DNA of 64,000 nt from Vibrio xiamenensis (lineage in GTDB: Bacteria > Pseudomonadota > Gammaproteobacteria > Enterobacterales > Vibrionaceae), in assembly GCF_900100015.1 (NCBI RefSeq), contig NZ_FNDD01000005.1:1-64000 (forward strand), given 5' to 3'. The position numbers and the translations under genes are program-made. Shown piece by piece: positions 27,843 to 37,974 of the stretch (position 1 is the first letter of the stretch; every line of letters begins with the position of its first letter). The notes below the pieces were generated by a model. The model was not told the origin of the DNA. It saw only the letters and a program-made list of their open reading frames with translations, and made no database searches.

Positions 27843-28592
27843 ATGAGAATCCATCAATTTCACCGTTTGTATCAACAGCGACTCGCGCAAGCCACCAAAC
27901 CGTTCAATGCACGGGGCTCAAAAGTCAGGCGATGTTCCTATTGCCAAGTGGTTGAGAAGCATTGCATTTGTGCCATGCAGCCAGACATCGAGACTGAGTT
28001 TGCAGCAATGCTATTGCTGTCTGATAACGAAATTCTCAAACCGAGTAATACCGGCCGCCTGATTGCAGACACGGTGAAACAAACGTTTGTATTTAAGTGG
28101 CATCGCACCGAACCGGATCCTCAAATGCTCACCTTGCTACAAGACGCCAACTTTCAGCCGATGGTGGTGTTTCCAGATGAATATGTGGATGACAAAACAC
28201 GTTTGGTCGAACTGCGTGAACATCAATTTGGTGAAAAGACGCCGCTGCTGATTTTCATTGATGGCAGCTGGCGTGAAGCCAAGCGAATCTTTCGCCGCTC
28301 AGAATATCTGCAAGGTTTGCCAGTGGTCTCGATCACGCCGCAGCGACTATCACAATATATGATGCGCAAAGCCAGTAAGGACAACCACCTTTCAACAGCA
28401 GAAGTGGCTTGTGCTGTAATCGAAGACCTTGGAGATAAATTTGCTTCAACAACGTTATCTTTGTGGTTTGAGGTATTCAAAGAGTCGTATTTATTGAGTA
28501 AAACTCGATTAAAAACTGATATTGAGTTACGCGAACAAGCCATTTTACGTTACCAAAACCATGTGGAAATGACGGTTAAAAACGAGAAATGA
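27843..28592 (+). CDS. tapT: DTW-domain tRNA-uridine aminocarboxypropyltransferase (TapT-like)
   Basis: 249 residues, clearly related to E. coli YfiP/TapT, which adds the 3-amino-3-carboxypropyl group to U47 of tRNAs using SAM. The N-terminal Cys cluster RCSYCQVVEKHCIC probably binds zinc. KPSNTGRLIADTV, the WHRTEP block and QPMVVFPDEY align with the family. The signature DTW region reads DGSW here. The assignment rests on overall similarity; the modified tRNA set is not visible. Confidence 0.83.
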   Translation: MRIHQFHRLYQQRLAQATKPFNARGSKVRRCSYCQVVEKHCICAMQPDIETEFAAMLLLSDNEILKPSNTGRLIADTVKQTFVFKWHRTEPDPQMLTLLQDANFQPMVVFPDEYVDDKTRLVELREHQFGEKTPLLIFIDGSWREAKRIFRRSEYLQGLPVVSITPQRLSQYMMRKASKDNHLSTAEVACAVIEDLGDKFASTTLSLWFEVFKESYLLSKTRLKTDIELREQAILRYQNHVEMTVKNEK

Positions 28593-28754
28593 GCCGAACA
28601 ATTGAAAATTACGTGCTTTTCGGTGCTCATTTAGCCGCCAAGTAAAGAATAAATACGCTTTGGGTCACGGTATGTAGGCGTAGCTGTATGGATAATGCGG
28701 GCAACTTTCGGAATTTTAAAATTAATGAAACTTAGCTTTTGCAGGAGAGATTTC

Positions 28755-29672
28755 ATGTATTACGGCTTTGACGTAGGTGGAACGAAAATTGAGTTTGGCG
28801 CGTTTAACCAGCAGCTTGAACGTGTTGCGACAGAACGCGTGCCAACGCCAACCGAAGACTATGATTTGCTGGTGTCCACATTGGCCAATTTGGTTGAAAA
28901 ATACGATCAGCAGTTTGCCACCAAAGGCAGTGTTGGTCTCGGTTTTCCAGGCATGGAGGATGCGGACACTGGCGCTGTGTTAACAGTCAATGTGCCCGCT
29001 GCGAAAGGCAAAACGCTACGTAAAGATTTGGAAGCGAAAATCCAACGCCCTGTCAAAGTCGAAAACGATGCCAACTGCTTTGCGTTGTCAGAAGCGTGGG
29101 ATGACTCATTGCAATCTGAGCCATCGGTATTGGGCTTAATCCTTGGCACTGGGTTTGGCGGTGGTTTGGTCGTTGGTGGTGAAGTGTTTTCTGGGCGCAA
29201 CAACGTTGCTGGAGAAGTTGGTCACCAACGATTGCCGATTGATGCGTGGTTTTTATTGGGTGATAGTGGCAGTGCGCCGCTGTTTCAATGTGGTTGTGAC
29301 AAAAAAGGTTGTTTGGATAATTACCTTTCTGGCCGCGGTTTTGAACAGCTTTATGCCCATTACTATTCAGAACCTAAAAAAGCGTTGGACATCATTGCTG
29401 ACTACCACAATGGCGAGATCCGTGCCCTCGAATTTGTTGATAAGTTTATGGAACTGCTCGCGATTTGTTTAGGTGGCTTATTAACGAGCATTGACCCGCA
29501 TGTAGTGGTGCTTGGCGGCGGTTTGTCTAACTTTGAGTTAATTTATGACGAGTTGCCTAAACGCCTACCTAAATACCTGCTTTCGGTGGCTAAAACGCCG
29601 CAGATCGTTAAAGCCAAACACGGCGATTCCGGCGGTGTGCGCGGCGCGGCGTTTTTGAATATCAAGCAATAA
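28755..29672 (+). CDS. nagK: N-acetylglucosamine kinase, ROK family
   Basis: Phosphorylates GlcNAc to GlcNAc-6-P, useful for salvage of cell-wall or chitin sugar. ATG 28755 follows AGGAGAG and gives [17 protein letters not shown], the standard N-terminus, and 305 residues. ROK features: DVGGTK phosphate loop, [24 protein letters not shown] and the zinc motif [18 protein letters not shown] longer frame to 28695 is not needed. Followed by a strong terminator. Confidence 0.93.
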   Translation: MYYGFDVGGTKIEFGAFNQQLERVATERVPTPTEDYDLLVSTLANLVEKYDQQFATKGSVGLGFPGMEDADTGAVLTVNVPAAKGKTLRKDLEAKIQRPVKVENDANCFALSEAWDDSLQSEPSVLGLILGTGFGGGLVVGGEVFSGRNNVAGEVGHQRLPIDAWFLLGDSGSAPLFQCGCDKKGCLDNYLSGRGFEQLYAHYYSEPKKALDIIADYHNGEIRALEFVDKFMELLAICLGGLLTSIDPHVVVLGGGLSNFELIYDELPKRLPKYLLSVAKTPQIVKAKHGDSGGVRGAAFLNIKQ

Positions 29673-29706
29673 CATCTGGTTTAAGCGCGTAGAAGTTTAA
29701 ACATGT

Positions 29707-29734
29707 AAAAGGCTCGCAATTTGCGAGCCTTTTG
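29707..29734. terminator. bidirectional terminator after nagK
   Basis: AAAAGGCTCGC (29707-29717) pairs with GCGAGCCTTTT (29723-29733) across AATTT. It serves nagK and, on the other strand, the DUF2960 gene ending at 29760. Confidence 0.85.
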
Positions 29735-29759
29735 TGCATATACGCGCCGTCATCGTTGG

Positions 29760-30023
29760 CTATTTCTTTTTGCCAATCCCGATATTTTCTTTAGGTTTCA
29801 ACGTGATTTTACCAAAGCCCAATTTTGCGAAATGGTTATCGCGATAGTTCCTTACCGCTTTGGTATCGGAAACCGCTTCAATCTGCTGTTCCATTTTAAG
29901 GTATTGCGCAATGTCGATGCCTTCCGCTTCTGCGACCGCTTCATGAATGGAGTGATGTTTTTGATAAGAAAAGGTCAGAGTTTTCTCTTCGCCTTGGTAC
30001 TCATAAATGATGGTTCGCGCCAT
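29760..30023 (-). CDS. DUF2960 family small protein
   Basis: 87 residues, basic C-terminus (KPKENIGIGKKK), no signal or membrane segment; starts MARTIIYEYQGEEKTLTFSYQKHH. It fits the DUF2960 family of Vibrionaceae, of unknown function. It follows the mobB/moeA gene by about 50 bases on the same strand and may be read through from that operon. Confidence 0.8.
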   Translation of the reverse strand: MARTIIYEYQGEEKTLTFSYQKHHSIHEAVAEAEGIDIAQYLKMEQQIEAVSDTKAVRNYRDNHFAKLGFGKITLKPKENIGIGKKK

Positions 30024-30072
30024 GATTGTCTCTCACGTAGCAGGCCTATTCTGACCTCATTAAATTTGGGGC

Positions 30073-31836
30073 CTAGATTCTGCCTTGAAGCGGGATGATT
30101 GTCACGCATTCTCCGACTTTAACGCAGTCAATGTGCGGTGCGATTTCGATAAGGCAGTTTGCCTCACTCATTGAACGCAGCATACCAGAGCCTTGAGCTC
30201 CCGTTGTACGTACCGATACACGTCCATCCGGCAAAAATTCAAAATAGCCGCGTGAAAATTCGGTTCGACCCTGGCGAGAGCGCAGATCTTCGGTCGCAAA
30301 GGCCACGGTTTTAAGCGGTTGCCAATCAGACTCGCCTTGCATCTTACGGATGGCTGGCTCAACGAAAGTGAGAAACGACACCATAACCGCCACCGGATTG
30401 CCGGGAAGGCCAAAAAATGGCTTACCTTGAATATGACCAAAGGCCAGTGGTCGCCCTGGGCGCATATTAATGCGCCAGAAGTTAATTTCACCTAGGGACT
30501 CAAGCGCAGATTTGACGAAATCCGCATCGCCAACAGACACGCCGCCCGATGTGATGATGATATCGCATTGGGTTGCAGCCTCACTAAGGGCGCTGACCAT
30601 GCACGGGTGACTATCTTCAAGAATGCCCAAATCATCAACTAAGCAGCCCATGCGCTGCAAGCGAGAGATTAATACGTAGCGATTTGAATCGTAGATAGCC
30701 CCATCTTTAAGCGGCTGACCGGGCGCTTGAACTTCATCGCCTGTAGAAAATACACCCACACGTAGGCGAGGGAAGACGCTGCATTGGGTTAAACCCAGTG
30801 ATGCGATCATTCCGATCTCCGGCGATCTGAGGCGTTTACCGGTATCAAACACCCGTTGCTGAACTTTTAAGTCTTCTCCGGCAAGGCGTACGTTTTGACC
30901 GGCGCGCAAATTTTGCTGACTAAATGTGACAATGTCACCATTTTGAGTGCTTTGTTCGCGCATGATAACGGTATCCGCATTTTTGGGGGTTGGAGCGCCT
31001 GTCATGATTTTTACCGCTTCGCCAGCATTGAGCGCGCGGTCAAAAACGTGTCCAGCAAGCACTTCACCAACGACTTTATATTGGTCGCGTCCCAGATCAT
31101 CACCACGAATCGCATAGCCGTCCATCGCCGAATTGTTATGGGCGGGGACATTAATTGGCGAAACGATCGGGGCTTTGAGTACCCGCAGATCCAACTCATG
31201 AAGCTGACATTCTTCGCTTTGTGAAGGTGATGAAATGGTCTCTAAAATAGCCTCGAGACCTTGTTCAACTGATAGATAAGCTGGCGATAGCGTATCACAG
31301 CTTGGTGTATTCAAGGCCTTAGTAGATTGATTCGCAAACTCAGTGACAAAACCGGAGATGGCGTCAAGGTCGTTGATATTGAGCTGTGGTAAAGCGCTTT
31401 CAATGGTGTCGCAGTCTGAGGCAATGGCGATGATGTTGCCATCGTTTGGGTATAGCCAAGGCTTACCGACAGCTTGGCGATGCAGCTCTATTTTGGGGAA
31501 AGCGATATTTTTGCACCCTTCGACCAAAATTAAATCGAGGTGCTGAGCATCAAAGCGACTGAGTAAATAGCTGAACTCGGCCTCTTGCTCGGGCGTTTCA
31601 GTCATCAAAGCAAAACGATTTCGTGACGCTATCAACATCTGACTGGCACCGGCTTTTCTCAAGCGGTAGCTGTCTTTACCCGGCTTATCGACATCAAAAT
31701 TGTGATGCGCGTGTTTGAGCATGCCGACGCGCAGCCCACTTTGGGTAAGTTTTGGCAGTAGCGCTTCAAGTAACGTGGTTTTGCCGGTTCCGGAGTAGGC
31801 GGCAAACCCAAGGACAGGAATGGGGTAATCAATCAT
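30073..31836 (-). CDS. fused MobB (MGD adaptor) - MoeA (molybdopterin molybdotransferase)
   Basis: 587 residues from ATG 31836, which overlaps the mobA stop by eight bases. Residues about 1-165 are MobB, a GTPase-like adaptor for guanine-dinucleotide addition, with P-loop [14 protein letters not shown]. Residues about 185-587 are MoeA, which inserts molybdate or tungstate into adenylated molybdopterin, with [37 protein letters not shown] and [11 protein letters not shown]. The two functions are separate proteins in E. coli. It ends the tungstate uptake and cofactor operon. Confidence 0.93.
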   Translation of the reverse strand: MIDYPIPVLGFAAYSGTGKTTLLEALLPKLTQSGLRVGMLKHAHHNFDVDKPGKDSYRLRKAGASQMLIASRNRFALMTETPEQEAEFSYLLSRFDAQHLDLILVEGCKNIAFPKIELHRQAVGKPWLYPNDGNIIAIASDCDTIESALPQLNINDLDAISGFVTEFANQSTKALNTPSCDTLSPAYLSVEQGLEAILETISSPSQSEECQLHELDLRVLKAPIVSPINVPAHNNSAMDGYAIRGDDLGRDQYKVVGEVLAGHVFDRALNAGEAVKIMTGAPTPKNADTVIMREQSTQNGDIVTFSQQNLRAGQNVRLAGEDLKVQQRVFDTGKRLRSPEIGMIASLGLTQCSVFPRLRVGVFSTGDEVQAPGQPLKDGAIYDSNRYVLISRLQRMGCLVDDLGILEDSHPCMVSALSEAATQCDIIITSGGVSVGDADFVKSALESLGEINFWRINMRPGRPLAFGHIQGKPFFGLPGNPVAVMVSFLTFVEPAIRKMQGESDWQPLKTVAFATEDLRSRQGRTEFSRGYFEFLPDGRVSVRTTGAQGSGMLRSMSEANCLIEIAPHIDCVKVGECVTIIPLQGRI

Positions 31837-32419
31837 GGTTAAGTATTCCAAATTGAGCCAATTCGTCAGGCGTATTTAAATTCACGAAACATTCAGGCGA
31901 GTCGCTAAAATCAACAAATTGGGTATGACATTCTTGATACAGCAGTGCGATTTTACGATCGCCGCGAGCCAGAAAATCGCTGAGTCTAGCAAGCACTCGT
32001 TTGTGAAAAAGGGTAAACACCGGCTGCTGATGGTCGCCATCGTGAGCGACCAGAATCTCACTGTCTTGATTGGCCGCTTGGCAAAATCTGGCGACTAAAT
32101 CGGTGTTTATTTGAGGGCAATCGCAAGGCACAAACCCCACCCAGTCGGTGTTCGCTGCGTTTAGTCCAGCGTGAATACCGCCAAGAGGCCCGGGAAATTC
32201 AGCAATAGAATCGGCAATGACTGGCGCATATTGGGCGTAAAACTCATGATTTCGATTGGCGTTGATCCATATCTGCTCGGTTTGCGGGCGAAGCCGTTGG
32301 TAGACATAATCAACAAGTGGCTTGCCGTTTAGCAAAATCAGGCCTTTGTCAGTGCCGCCCATGCGCGTCGCTCGACCCCCGGCTAAAATAACCCAACTAG
32401 TTTGTGTTGGTTGAAGCAT
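31829..32419 (-). CDS. mobA: molybdenum cofactor guanylyltransferase
   Basis: Attaches GMP to the metal-bound pterin to make (bis-)MGD. From ATG 32419 it has 196 residues; the motif [16 protein letters not shown] follows after about ten residues, as in E. coli MobA, and [10 protein letters not shown] and VPCDCPQI are the further conserved blocks. A longer frame to 32470 lies wholly inside tupC and lacks support. It overlaps tupC by 23 bases and mobB/moeA by eight, so the operon is tightly coupled. Confidence 0.92.
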   Translation of the reverse strand: MLQPTQTSWVILAGGRATRMGGTDKGLILLNGKPLVDYVYQRLRPQTEQIWINANRNHEFYAQYAPVIADSIAEFPGPLGGIHAGLNAANTDWVGFVPCDCPQINTDLVARFCQAANQDSEILVAHDGDHQQPVFTLFHKRVLARLSDFLARGDRKIALLYQECHTQFVDFSDSPECFVNLNTPDELAQFGILNHD

Positions 32420-33113
32420 AATCTTTCTCTGGTTGTGTCTCATCGATAACATGCAGCAGGGGTGTTTCAAATAATTGACCGTCTTTGAGCCACCACTGCT
32501 TGCTGCATAAAGCGGTTAGGGCATTATGATGATGGCTGGTAATCACCAAACTGGTGCCAGCGCCAAGCAAATCTTTTGCCATCGCGACTAAGCCGTGGAT
32601 TGAATCGGCATCCAATGACGCACTCGGTTCATCCATCAGCAATACGGACGGTTTGAGTAACCAAGCTCTGGCCATGGCGACGCGCTGTTTTTCACCTCCA
32701 GACAACACCGAAATATGCTCATTGGCGATGGTCTCCAAACCGACCAAGCGCAGCGCTTTAATGACGTTCGCCCGCTTTTGCTGGCGTCCTAACGATTGAA
32801 AGCGCAGTCCGTAGGCGACATTGTTAAACACGCTGGTGTCGAATAGGTACGGGGTTTGATGTAAATAAATCACATGCTTACATCCCCAAACGCCGAAATA
32901 GCGTTGTAACCAGCGCGAATTAGGCCAATTCAGTGTGCCCGTTGTTGGTTTCACTAGGCCAGATAAAATCTTCAATAAGGTGGTTTTTCCAACGCCGTTG
33001 TCACCTTTGAGATAAATCGCTTCAGCAGGACCTATCGATAAGGTGTCAATGTGAAATAAGCCGCGTTGTTTAAAGCGCATTGAAAGCTGATCCGCGCGAA
33101 TGCGAGTTGTCAT
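32397..33113 (-). CDS. tupC: tungstate ABC transporter, ATP-binding protein
   Basis: 238 residues from ATG 33113. Walker [10 protein letters not shown], signature [15 protein letters not shown], Walker [13 protein letters not shown] and the switch His in ITSHHHNAL are all intact. It follows tupB, separated by 99 bases, and precedes mobA, so a role in tungstate (or molybdate) import for the cofactor is strongly suggested by context. Metal preference is inferred from the TupA/TupB partners. Confidence 0.88.
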   Translation of the reverse strand: MTTRIRADQLSMRFKQRGLFHIDTLSIGPAEAIYLKGDNGVGKTTLLKILSGLVKPTTGTLNWPNSRWLQRYFGVWGCKHVIYLHQTPYLFDTSVFNNVAYGLRFQSLGRQQKRANVIKALRLVGLETIANEHISVLSGGEKQRVAMARAWLLKPSVLLMDEPSASLDADSIHGLVAMAKDLLGAGTSLVITSHHHNALTALCSKQWWLKDGQLFETPLLHVIDETQPEKDYASTNTN

Positions 33114-33212
33114 GATAACACTCAATCCTCACTTTGACTGAATTCAACAGTATGTTTTTATTATGATTTAGAAAAACTAAGTTTCGAAAATTCGCAATGT
33201 AACCGATTTGAA

Positions 33213-33911
33213 TTAACTGCGCAGAATCCCTGTTCCGCGTGCGCTGCTGAGGATGAAATTAAGCAGCAAAGCAAGAGCCAGCAATACCATGCCTAATGCC
33301 ACACCCTGAGCAAACGCGCCCTTGTGGCTCTCCATTGCAATCGCGGTGGGAATATTGCGTGTAATGCCCATGATGTTGCCACCAACCATCATCGAACAGC
33401 CGACTTCGGTTACGATACGAGAAAATGCAGTGATCGTAGCGGCAAACAGTGGAAAGCGGTTCTCCCAAATCATGGTCATGGCAATACGTGGCAGCGATAC
33501 ACCCAGTGTAATGGCGGTCTCAATGGCACGGCGGTCACCAGACTGCAGCGCGCCATGCATTAAAGACACCAGCAGCGGAAAACTTATCAGCATCTGGCCA
33601 ATAATCATCGCCTGTTGAGTAAACAGAAGCTGCCAATCTCCCATTGGGCCTGAGCGCGATAACAACATATACAGTAGCAGCCCAATCACGACCGTAGGCA
33701 CCGCTTGTAAGGTGTTGATGATCGCAAGCAGCACCCATTTACCAAAAAACTGAGTGTAGGCGAGCACAAAGGCCAGCAACATTGCCGGAAGTAGCACCAG
33801 TGCGATGGCGCTTAACGACACACGAAAAGAGACCAGTACGATTCCCCATAAGGTTTTATCCAAACTGGTCAGCAGAGCAAGTGCATCAAGTGTGGTTTGC
33901 CACAAATTCAT
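33213..33911 (-). CDS. tupB: tungstate ABC transporter, permease
   Basis: 232 residues with about five to six membrane helices. The EAA-type coupling loop appears around AIETAITLGVSLPRIAMTMIW. NTLQAVPTVVIGLLLYMLLSR and GCSMMVGGNIMGITRNIPTAI match the TupB branch. The start lies two bases after the tupA stop on the minus strand, so the two are coupled. Confidence 0.9.
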   Translation of the reverse strand: MNLWQTTLDALALLTSLDKTLWGIVLVSFRVSLSAIALVLLPAMLLAFVLAYTQFFGKWVLLAIINTLQAVPTVVIGLLLYMLLSRSGPMGDWQLLFTQQAMIIGQMLISFPLLVSLMHGALQSGDRRAIETAITLGVSLPRIAMTMIWENRFPLFAATITAFSRIVTEVGCSMMVGGNIMGITRNIPTAIAMESHKGAFAQGVALGMVLLALALLLNFILSSARGTGILRS

Positions 33912-33913
33912 GG

Positions 33914-34741
33914 TTAGCCTTTGGCATTCGCGACAAATAGTTGCTTGCCATTGAGACGAAACGCATTAATCAAGGCTTGGCCGCGTTCATTTACAAGCCA
34001 ATCACTAAACGCTTTTGCACCTTGCGCGTTAATGGTTGGATAGCGGCTTGGGTTGACCAAAATAACTTGATATGGATTGAACAAGACCGGATCACCTTCA
34101 AAGACAATCTTAAGGTCTAATTTATTTTGATACGCCAGCCAAGTACCTCGGTCGGTGAGCGTATAGCCTTGCATTTCAGAAGCCATATTGAGCGTTGGCC
34201 CCATACCTTGCCCGACAGAGCGGTAACCGCCGAAGTTGGGCTTTATGTTACTTTGCGCCCACAGTGCTTTCTCTTTTTTATCGGTCCCTGAATCATCGCC
34301 GCGCGCGATAAATATTTCATCTTGCTGAGCGATTTGACTTAGTGCCTTGATTACAGACGCTTGAGTTTGGGCATTAGCTGGGTCAGATTTTGGGCCGACT
34401 AACACAAAGTCGTTATACATGAGCGCCTTTGGAGTGACGCCGTAACCTTTGGCGACAAATTCTGCCTCTGCGTTGGGAGCGTGGGTCATCACTAAGTCAA
34501 CGTCGCCATTTTCACCCATTTTGAGTGCTTTACCTGTTCCCGCTGCAATAACATCCACTTGATAACCGGTGTCTAGCTGAAACTTAGGAAGCAGATAATT
34601 GAGTAAACCTGAATGGTAAGTACTGGTTGTGGTCGCAAGGCGAATATGTTCGGGCTCATTAGCCCAAACATGCGAGGTGAATGAGATCAATGTTGTTAAA
34701 ACAAAGCTATAGCCAAGACGTTTCATGGGTTTGCTATCCAT
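33914..34741 (-). CDS. tupA: tungstate ABC transporter, periplasmic binding protein
   Basis: Binds tungstate in the periplasm and delivers it to TupB. The Sec signal peptide runs from the second Met (MKRLGYSFVLTTLISFTSHVWA); the frame begins five codons earlier, and neither ATG has a clear ribosome binding site. The family motif TTTSTYHSGLL lies directly after the signal, and the later ARGDDSGTDKKEK block is typical of TupA. First gene of tupABC-mobA-mobB/moeA; divergent from the two-component regulator, with a shared GGAC-N5-GTC element in between. Confidence 0.9.
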   Translation of the reverse strand: MDSKPMKRLGYSFVLTTLISFTSHVWANEPEHIRLATTTSTYHSGLLNYLLPKFQLDTGYQVDVIAAGTGKALKMGENGDVDLVMTHAPNAEAEFVAKGYGVTPKALMYNDFVLVGPKSDPANAQTQASVIKALSQIAQQDEIFIARGDDSGTDKKEKALWAQSNIKPNFGGYRSVGQGMGPTLNMASEMQGYTLTDRGTWLAYQNKLDLKIVFEGDPVLFNPYQVILVNPSRYPTINAQGAKAFSDWLVNERGQALINAFRLNGKQLFVANAKG

Positions 34742-34846
34742 AGTCGTGATAATGATAAGCCTTCGATTGGGCTGCTCTGGCCCATTTCAATCGGCACGTT
34801 ATTTAGCCTAGATATTAATGAGTGTAGAACTCTCGCTCTAAAGTTA

Positions 34847-34860
34847 GGACAAAATGTCGC
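34847..34860. promoter_or_regulatory. palindromic element between tupA and the NtrC-type regulator, same motif as the formate dehydrogenase promoter
   Basis: GGACAAAATGTCGC; the core GACAAAATGTC (34848-34858) is identical to the one at 39967-39977. It lies about 75 bases before the response-regulator gene and about 107 bases before tupA, so it could control either. I propose it binds the response regulator encoded alongside. No correctly spaced sigma-54 element was found next to it. Confidence 0.5.
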
Positions 34861-34932
34861 ACATTGTGAACGATGTACTATAAATAAGTGGATGAATTTG
34901 TTTATTTCCTTGTTTAATCAAAGAGAAAAACC

Positions 34933-36363
34933 ATGTTTTCTACGCTTGAGCCCAATTTTCCGACCTTAAAATCTCATCCTTTTGGCGCATTTTCGGTATT
35001 GGTGGTGGACGATGAACAAGGGCTGCAAACTGTACTGAGTAAAGCGCTAAGTCAGTGGTTCGCTAAAGTTGAAACCGTCAGCAGTGTTGAAGAGGCAGAA
35101 AATCTGCGTTGTCAGTATCATTACGATTTGATCTTGCTGGATGTCAATCTGCCTGGGCGCTCTGGCATCGAGTGGCATGAAGTGTTTGCGGCTGATGAAA
35201 AACAGTCTGATGTGATACTGATGACGGGCTATGCCGATCTTGAAACCGCCATATCAGCGATAAAATTGGGCGTGACAGATTTTATTCTCAAGCCATTCTC
35301 TCTCAATCAGATGCTCAAAGCCGTCGAGCGCTGTATGACGGCGCGGCTTGAACAAAGAAAACAATTCGCGTTAGAGCAACAAGTTGAACGCCACTACGCC
35401 AAAGACATCATTGGCAATTCATCCGCAACATTGGCGGTCAAGCAGCTTATTGCCCAGTTTGCACCGTCGAAAGCCGCGGTATTAATTCAGGGCGAGTCGG
35501 GGACAGGAAAAGAGTTGGTCGCTCGCGGTATTCATCAAGCCAGTGGTCGCAGCGGGGCGTTTGTGCCAATTAACTGCGCAGCAATTGCGCCAGAACTGCT
35601 AGAAAGCGAACTGTTTGGTCATGTTTCTGGGGCATTTACTGGGGCTAAAAACAGCAAAGAAGGGCTGTTTCGCGTTGCCAGCGGTGGCACCTTGTTTCTT
35701 GATGAGATAGGTGAAATGCCGCTGACCATGCAATCATCTTTGCTACGGGTGTTAGAGCAAAAAATGGTACGTCCTGTTGGCGGCGAGAAGGAGGTGAGCG
35801 TTGATCTTCGGATTGTTGCGGCAACCAACCGCCAATTGGCAAAAGAAGTGGAGTCGGGGCGATTTCGTGAGGATCTGTTTTACAGACTTAATGTGCTGAG
35901 CATTGAGATTGCTCCCCTTAGAGAGCGTAAGCAAGACCTAGTTGAACTGGTGCCGTTTTTTACTCACAAACTGGCCAAAGATTTGGGGGTAAAAGCGCCT
36001 AAGTGGGCGCACAACGACATGCAGGCGCTCAACAATTATGATTGGCCGGGTAATATTCGAGAGCTCAAAAATCTGCTTGAACGCTGCTTACTATTGGGCA
36101 CGCCAGTGGCAGAGCACCTGTCGGATAACGTGCTAACGTCTGGCGGCGATTTGACTCAAGTCGAACCTTGTGATGATCAACCTCCTTGCGGCTATCCAAA
36201 TTCTTGGCCGCTAAAGCGTGTTGAAAAAGCGCATATTCAGCAGGTGGTTGACCTCTATGATGGCAATAAATCCGCAGCCGCTCGAGATCTCGGCGTCGCG
36301 CGTAAAACCTTAGAGCGTAAATATCGAGATTGGCAAAGCGAGGCGGAGTTCGATGACAATTAA
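34933..36363 (+). CDS. sigma-54-dependent response regulator (NtrC family)
   Basis: 476 residues. Receiver domain (about 20-135) with acidic pair D26/D27, phospho-acceptor D70 in LILLDVNLPG and K120. AAA+ domain (about 155-390) with Walker A GESGTGKE (187-194) and the sigma-54 contact loop GAFTGA (233-238). C-terminal Fis-type helix-turn-helix (about 440-468, NKSAAARDLGVARKTLERK). Overlaps the kinase gene by 11 bases. The position between the tungstate operon and the formate dehydrogenase operon, and the matching sites at 34847, 39967 and 39998, suggest it activates the latter. Confidence 0.93.
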   Translation: MFSTLEPNFPTLKSHPFGAFSVLVVDDEQGLQTVLSKALSQWFAKVETVSSVEEAENLRCQYHYDLILLDVNLPGRSGIEWHEVFAADEKQSDVILMTGYADLETAISAIKLGVTDFILKPFSLNQMLKAVERCMTARLEQRKQFALEQQVERHYAKDIIGNSSATLAVKQLIAQFAPSKAAVLIQGESGTGKELVARGIHQASGRSGAFVPINCAAIAPELLESELFGHVSGAFTGAKNSKEGLFRVASGGTLFLDEIGEMPLTMQSSLLRVLEQKMVRPVGGEKEVSVDLRIVAATNRQLAKEVESGRFREDLFYRLNVLSIEIAPLRERKQDLVELVPFFTHKLAKDLGVKAPKWAHNDMQALNNYDWPGNIRELKNLLERCLLLGTPVAEHLSDNVLTSGGDLTQVEPCDDQPPCGYPNSWPLKRVEKAHIQQVVDLYDGNKSAAARDLGVARKTLERKYRDWQSEAEFDDN

Positions 36364-37957
36364 GCCATTGAAGTTGCGTTTTTTTCACAAGCTTCACGGT
36401 GGGTTGTTTAAATGGCGGCATCGATTTACGACCATGGTTCGTTATCGGCTGTTGATACTTGCGGCCGCGCCGCTCGCTGTAACCCTAATGGCGGTTATTT
36501 TGGCGATGCTGTATGTTCGAGTCTCGACCACGCTGCAAATGACTCAACAGACGTTAGAGCACAAGATCGTTCTAGCACAGCGCTTTATCGACGAATTCGA
36601 AGGCGAAGTTTCGCAGGCGCCAGACAGTGAGTTTTCTATACGTTTAACTTCGCTTGTGTCTCCGGTGATTGCAAAACTGGCTTCACCAAACACCATCGAA
36701 TCAAGTTTAAATAACACGTCATTATCGAGCTTTTCTATACTGGAGCCTCATCTTCAAGGTGAGGTGTGGGACCCGCAAAGCTGGTCGGTTAGCGCTGCGC
36801 TATCGAGCAGTAATCAAACTTATGCCGCGCCATATCTAACCCTTTCTTTAGCGTTGTGGCCAAAGCTTAAAATCGACCTGATTGAGATATTACAGTTGAG
36901 CTTGTTTGCTTTGGGATTGGTCATTGTTTTAGCCGCATTCATCTATCGTAGTGCACGCAATTTATTTCGCCCAATCGAGCGTATTCACCGCGTCGTAAAA
37001 TTGGTGCAATTAGGTAAAGACGTGCGTATCGGTCGATTGAATTTAGACCAAGAACATGAGTTAGCGCTGCTGGCAAAACAATTTGATCATATGCTCGATT
37101 TACTGGATCAACGTAATCAAGAGCTTGAATTGGCGGCTTCGCAGCTTGAAGCCAAAGTTCAAAGCCGAACGGAAAGTCTGAGGGATAAAACCGAGCTGCT
37201 TGAAACCCATATTGAACTACTCAATCAAACTCGAGATAAGTTGATCATCAATGAAAAGCTGGCTGCGCTCGGTGAACTAACCGCGGGTATTGCCCATGAA
37301 ATTAACAATCCGGCGGCGGTCATTTTGGGCAACGTTGAATTGATTGAGTTTGCTCTTGGCTCGCGCAGTGAAGACGTGAAAGATGAGATCCAAGCGATTT
37401 TATTGCAGATTGACCGAATTCGTAATATTACCCGCAGCCTATTGCAATACAGTCGTCAAGGCGGCTTGCAAGACCAAATTACTTGGCAGCATTTAACCCC
37501 AATCATTAATGAAAGTATCACTTTGGTTAAAACCGGGGCGAAGAAGCGCGAAGTTCAGTTTGTCACTCAATTTAACGCCACTGAAGCGGTTGAAATTAAT
37601 CGACATCACTTGCTGCAAGTGTTGGTCAATCTAATGATGAACGGGATTCATGCCATGGATGGCAAAGGTGTGCTGACCATTATCAGTGAGGACTGGCGAG
37701 TCGATGCTATCAATATCGGTGCGATTATCCGCATTCAAGATCAAGGCGCCGGTATTAAACCCGAGTTTATCAATAAAATATTTTCACCGTTTTTTACCAC
37801 AAAACGCAGCGGTACTGGGCTTGGGCTTTCGGTTTCACAAAGTTTACTTAGTCAAAATGGCGGGGAGATAAAGGTTTCGTCCCAGTTGGGCATCGGCAGC
37901 GAATTCTCTATCTATCTCCCCGCTAAAGCCTGTCAGGGATTATTGGTCAAAGCTTAG
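36353..37957 (+). CDS. sensor histidine kinase partner of the NtrC-type regulator
   Basis: 534 residues. TM1 at about 33-54, a periplasmic domain of about 125 residues, TM2 at about 181-199, then a HAMP-like region and a coiled coil (about 235-300). H-box AGIAHEINNPAA with H315, N-box VLVNLMMNGIHAMDG, G boxes IQDQGAGIKPE and GSGTGLGLSVSQSLL (read as RSGTGLGLS). The start ATG lies inside the regulator's last codons with GGAG just upstream. The periplasmic ligand is unknown; formate, tungstate or a redox cue would fit the context. Confidence 0.92.
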   Translation: MTIKPLKLRFFHKLHGGLFKWRHRFTTMVRYRLLILAAAPLAVTLMAVILAMLYVRVSTTLQMTQQTLEHKIVLAQRFIDEFEGEVSQAPDSEFSIRLTSLVSPVIAKLASPNTIESSLNNTSLSSFSILEPHLQGEVWDPQSWSVSAALSSSNQTYAAPYLTLSLALWPKLKIDLIEILQLSLFALGLVIVLAAFIYRSARNLFRPIERIHRVVKLVQLGKDVRIGRLNLDQEHELALLAKQFDHMLDLLDQRNQELELAASQLEAKVQSRTESLRDKTELLETHIELLNQTRDKLIINEKLAALGELTAGIAHEINNPAAVILGNVELIEFALGSRSEDVKDEIQAILLQIDRIRNITRSLLQYSRQGGLQDQITWQHLTPIINESITLVKTGAKKREVQFVTQFNATEAVEINRHHLLQVLVNLMMNGIHAMDGKGVLTIISEDWRVDAINIGAIIRIQDQGAGIKPEFINKIFSPFFTTKRSGTGLGLSVSQSLLSQNGGEIKVSSQLGIGSEFSIYLPAKACQGLLVKA

Positions 37958-37974
37958 GCTTAACCGAGTCATTT

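Noticed and set aside
34744..34760. GATAATGATAAG as a Fur box near tupA
   Set aside because: Only two hexamers fit, it lies against the start codon, and the context is tungstate, not iron.
34742..34830. Sigma-54-like CGGCACG...TTAGC and TGGGCC...GC near tupA and the regulator gene
   Set aside because: The GG to GC spacing is eleven or otherwise wrong on both strands, and spacing is strict for sigma-54.
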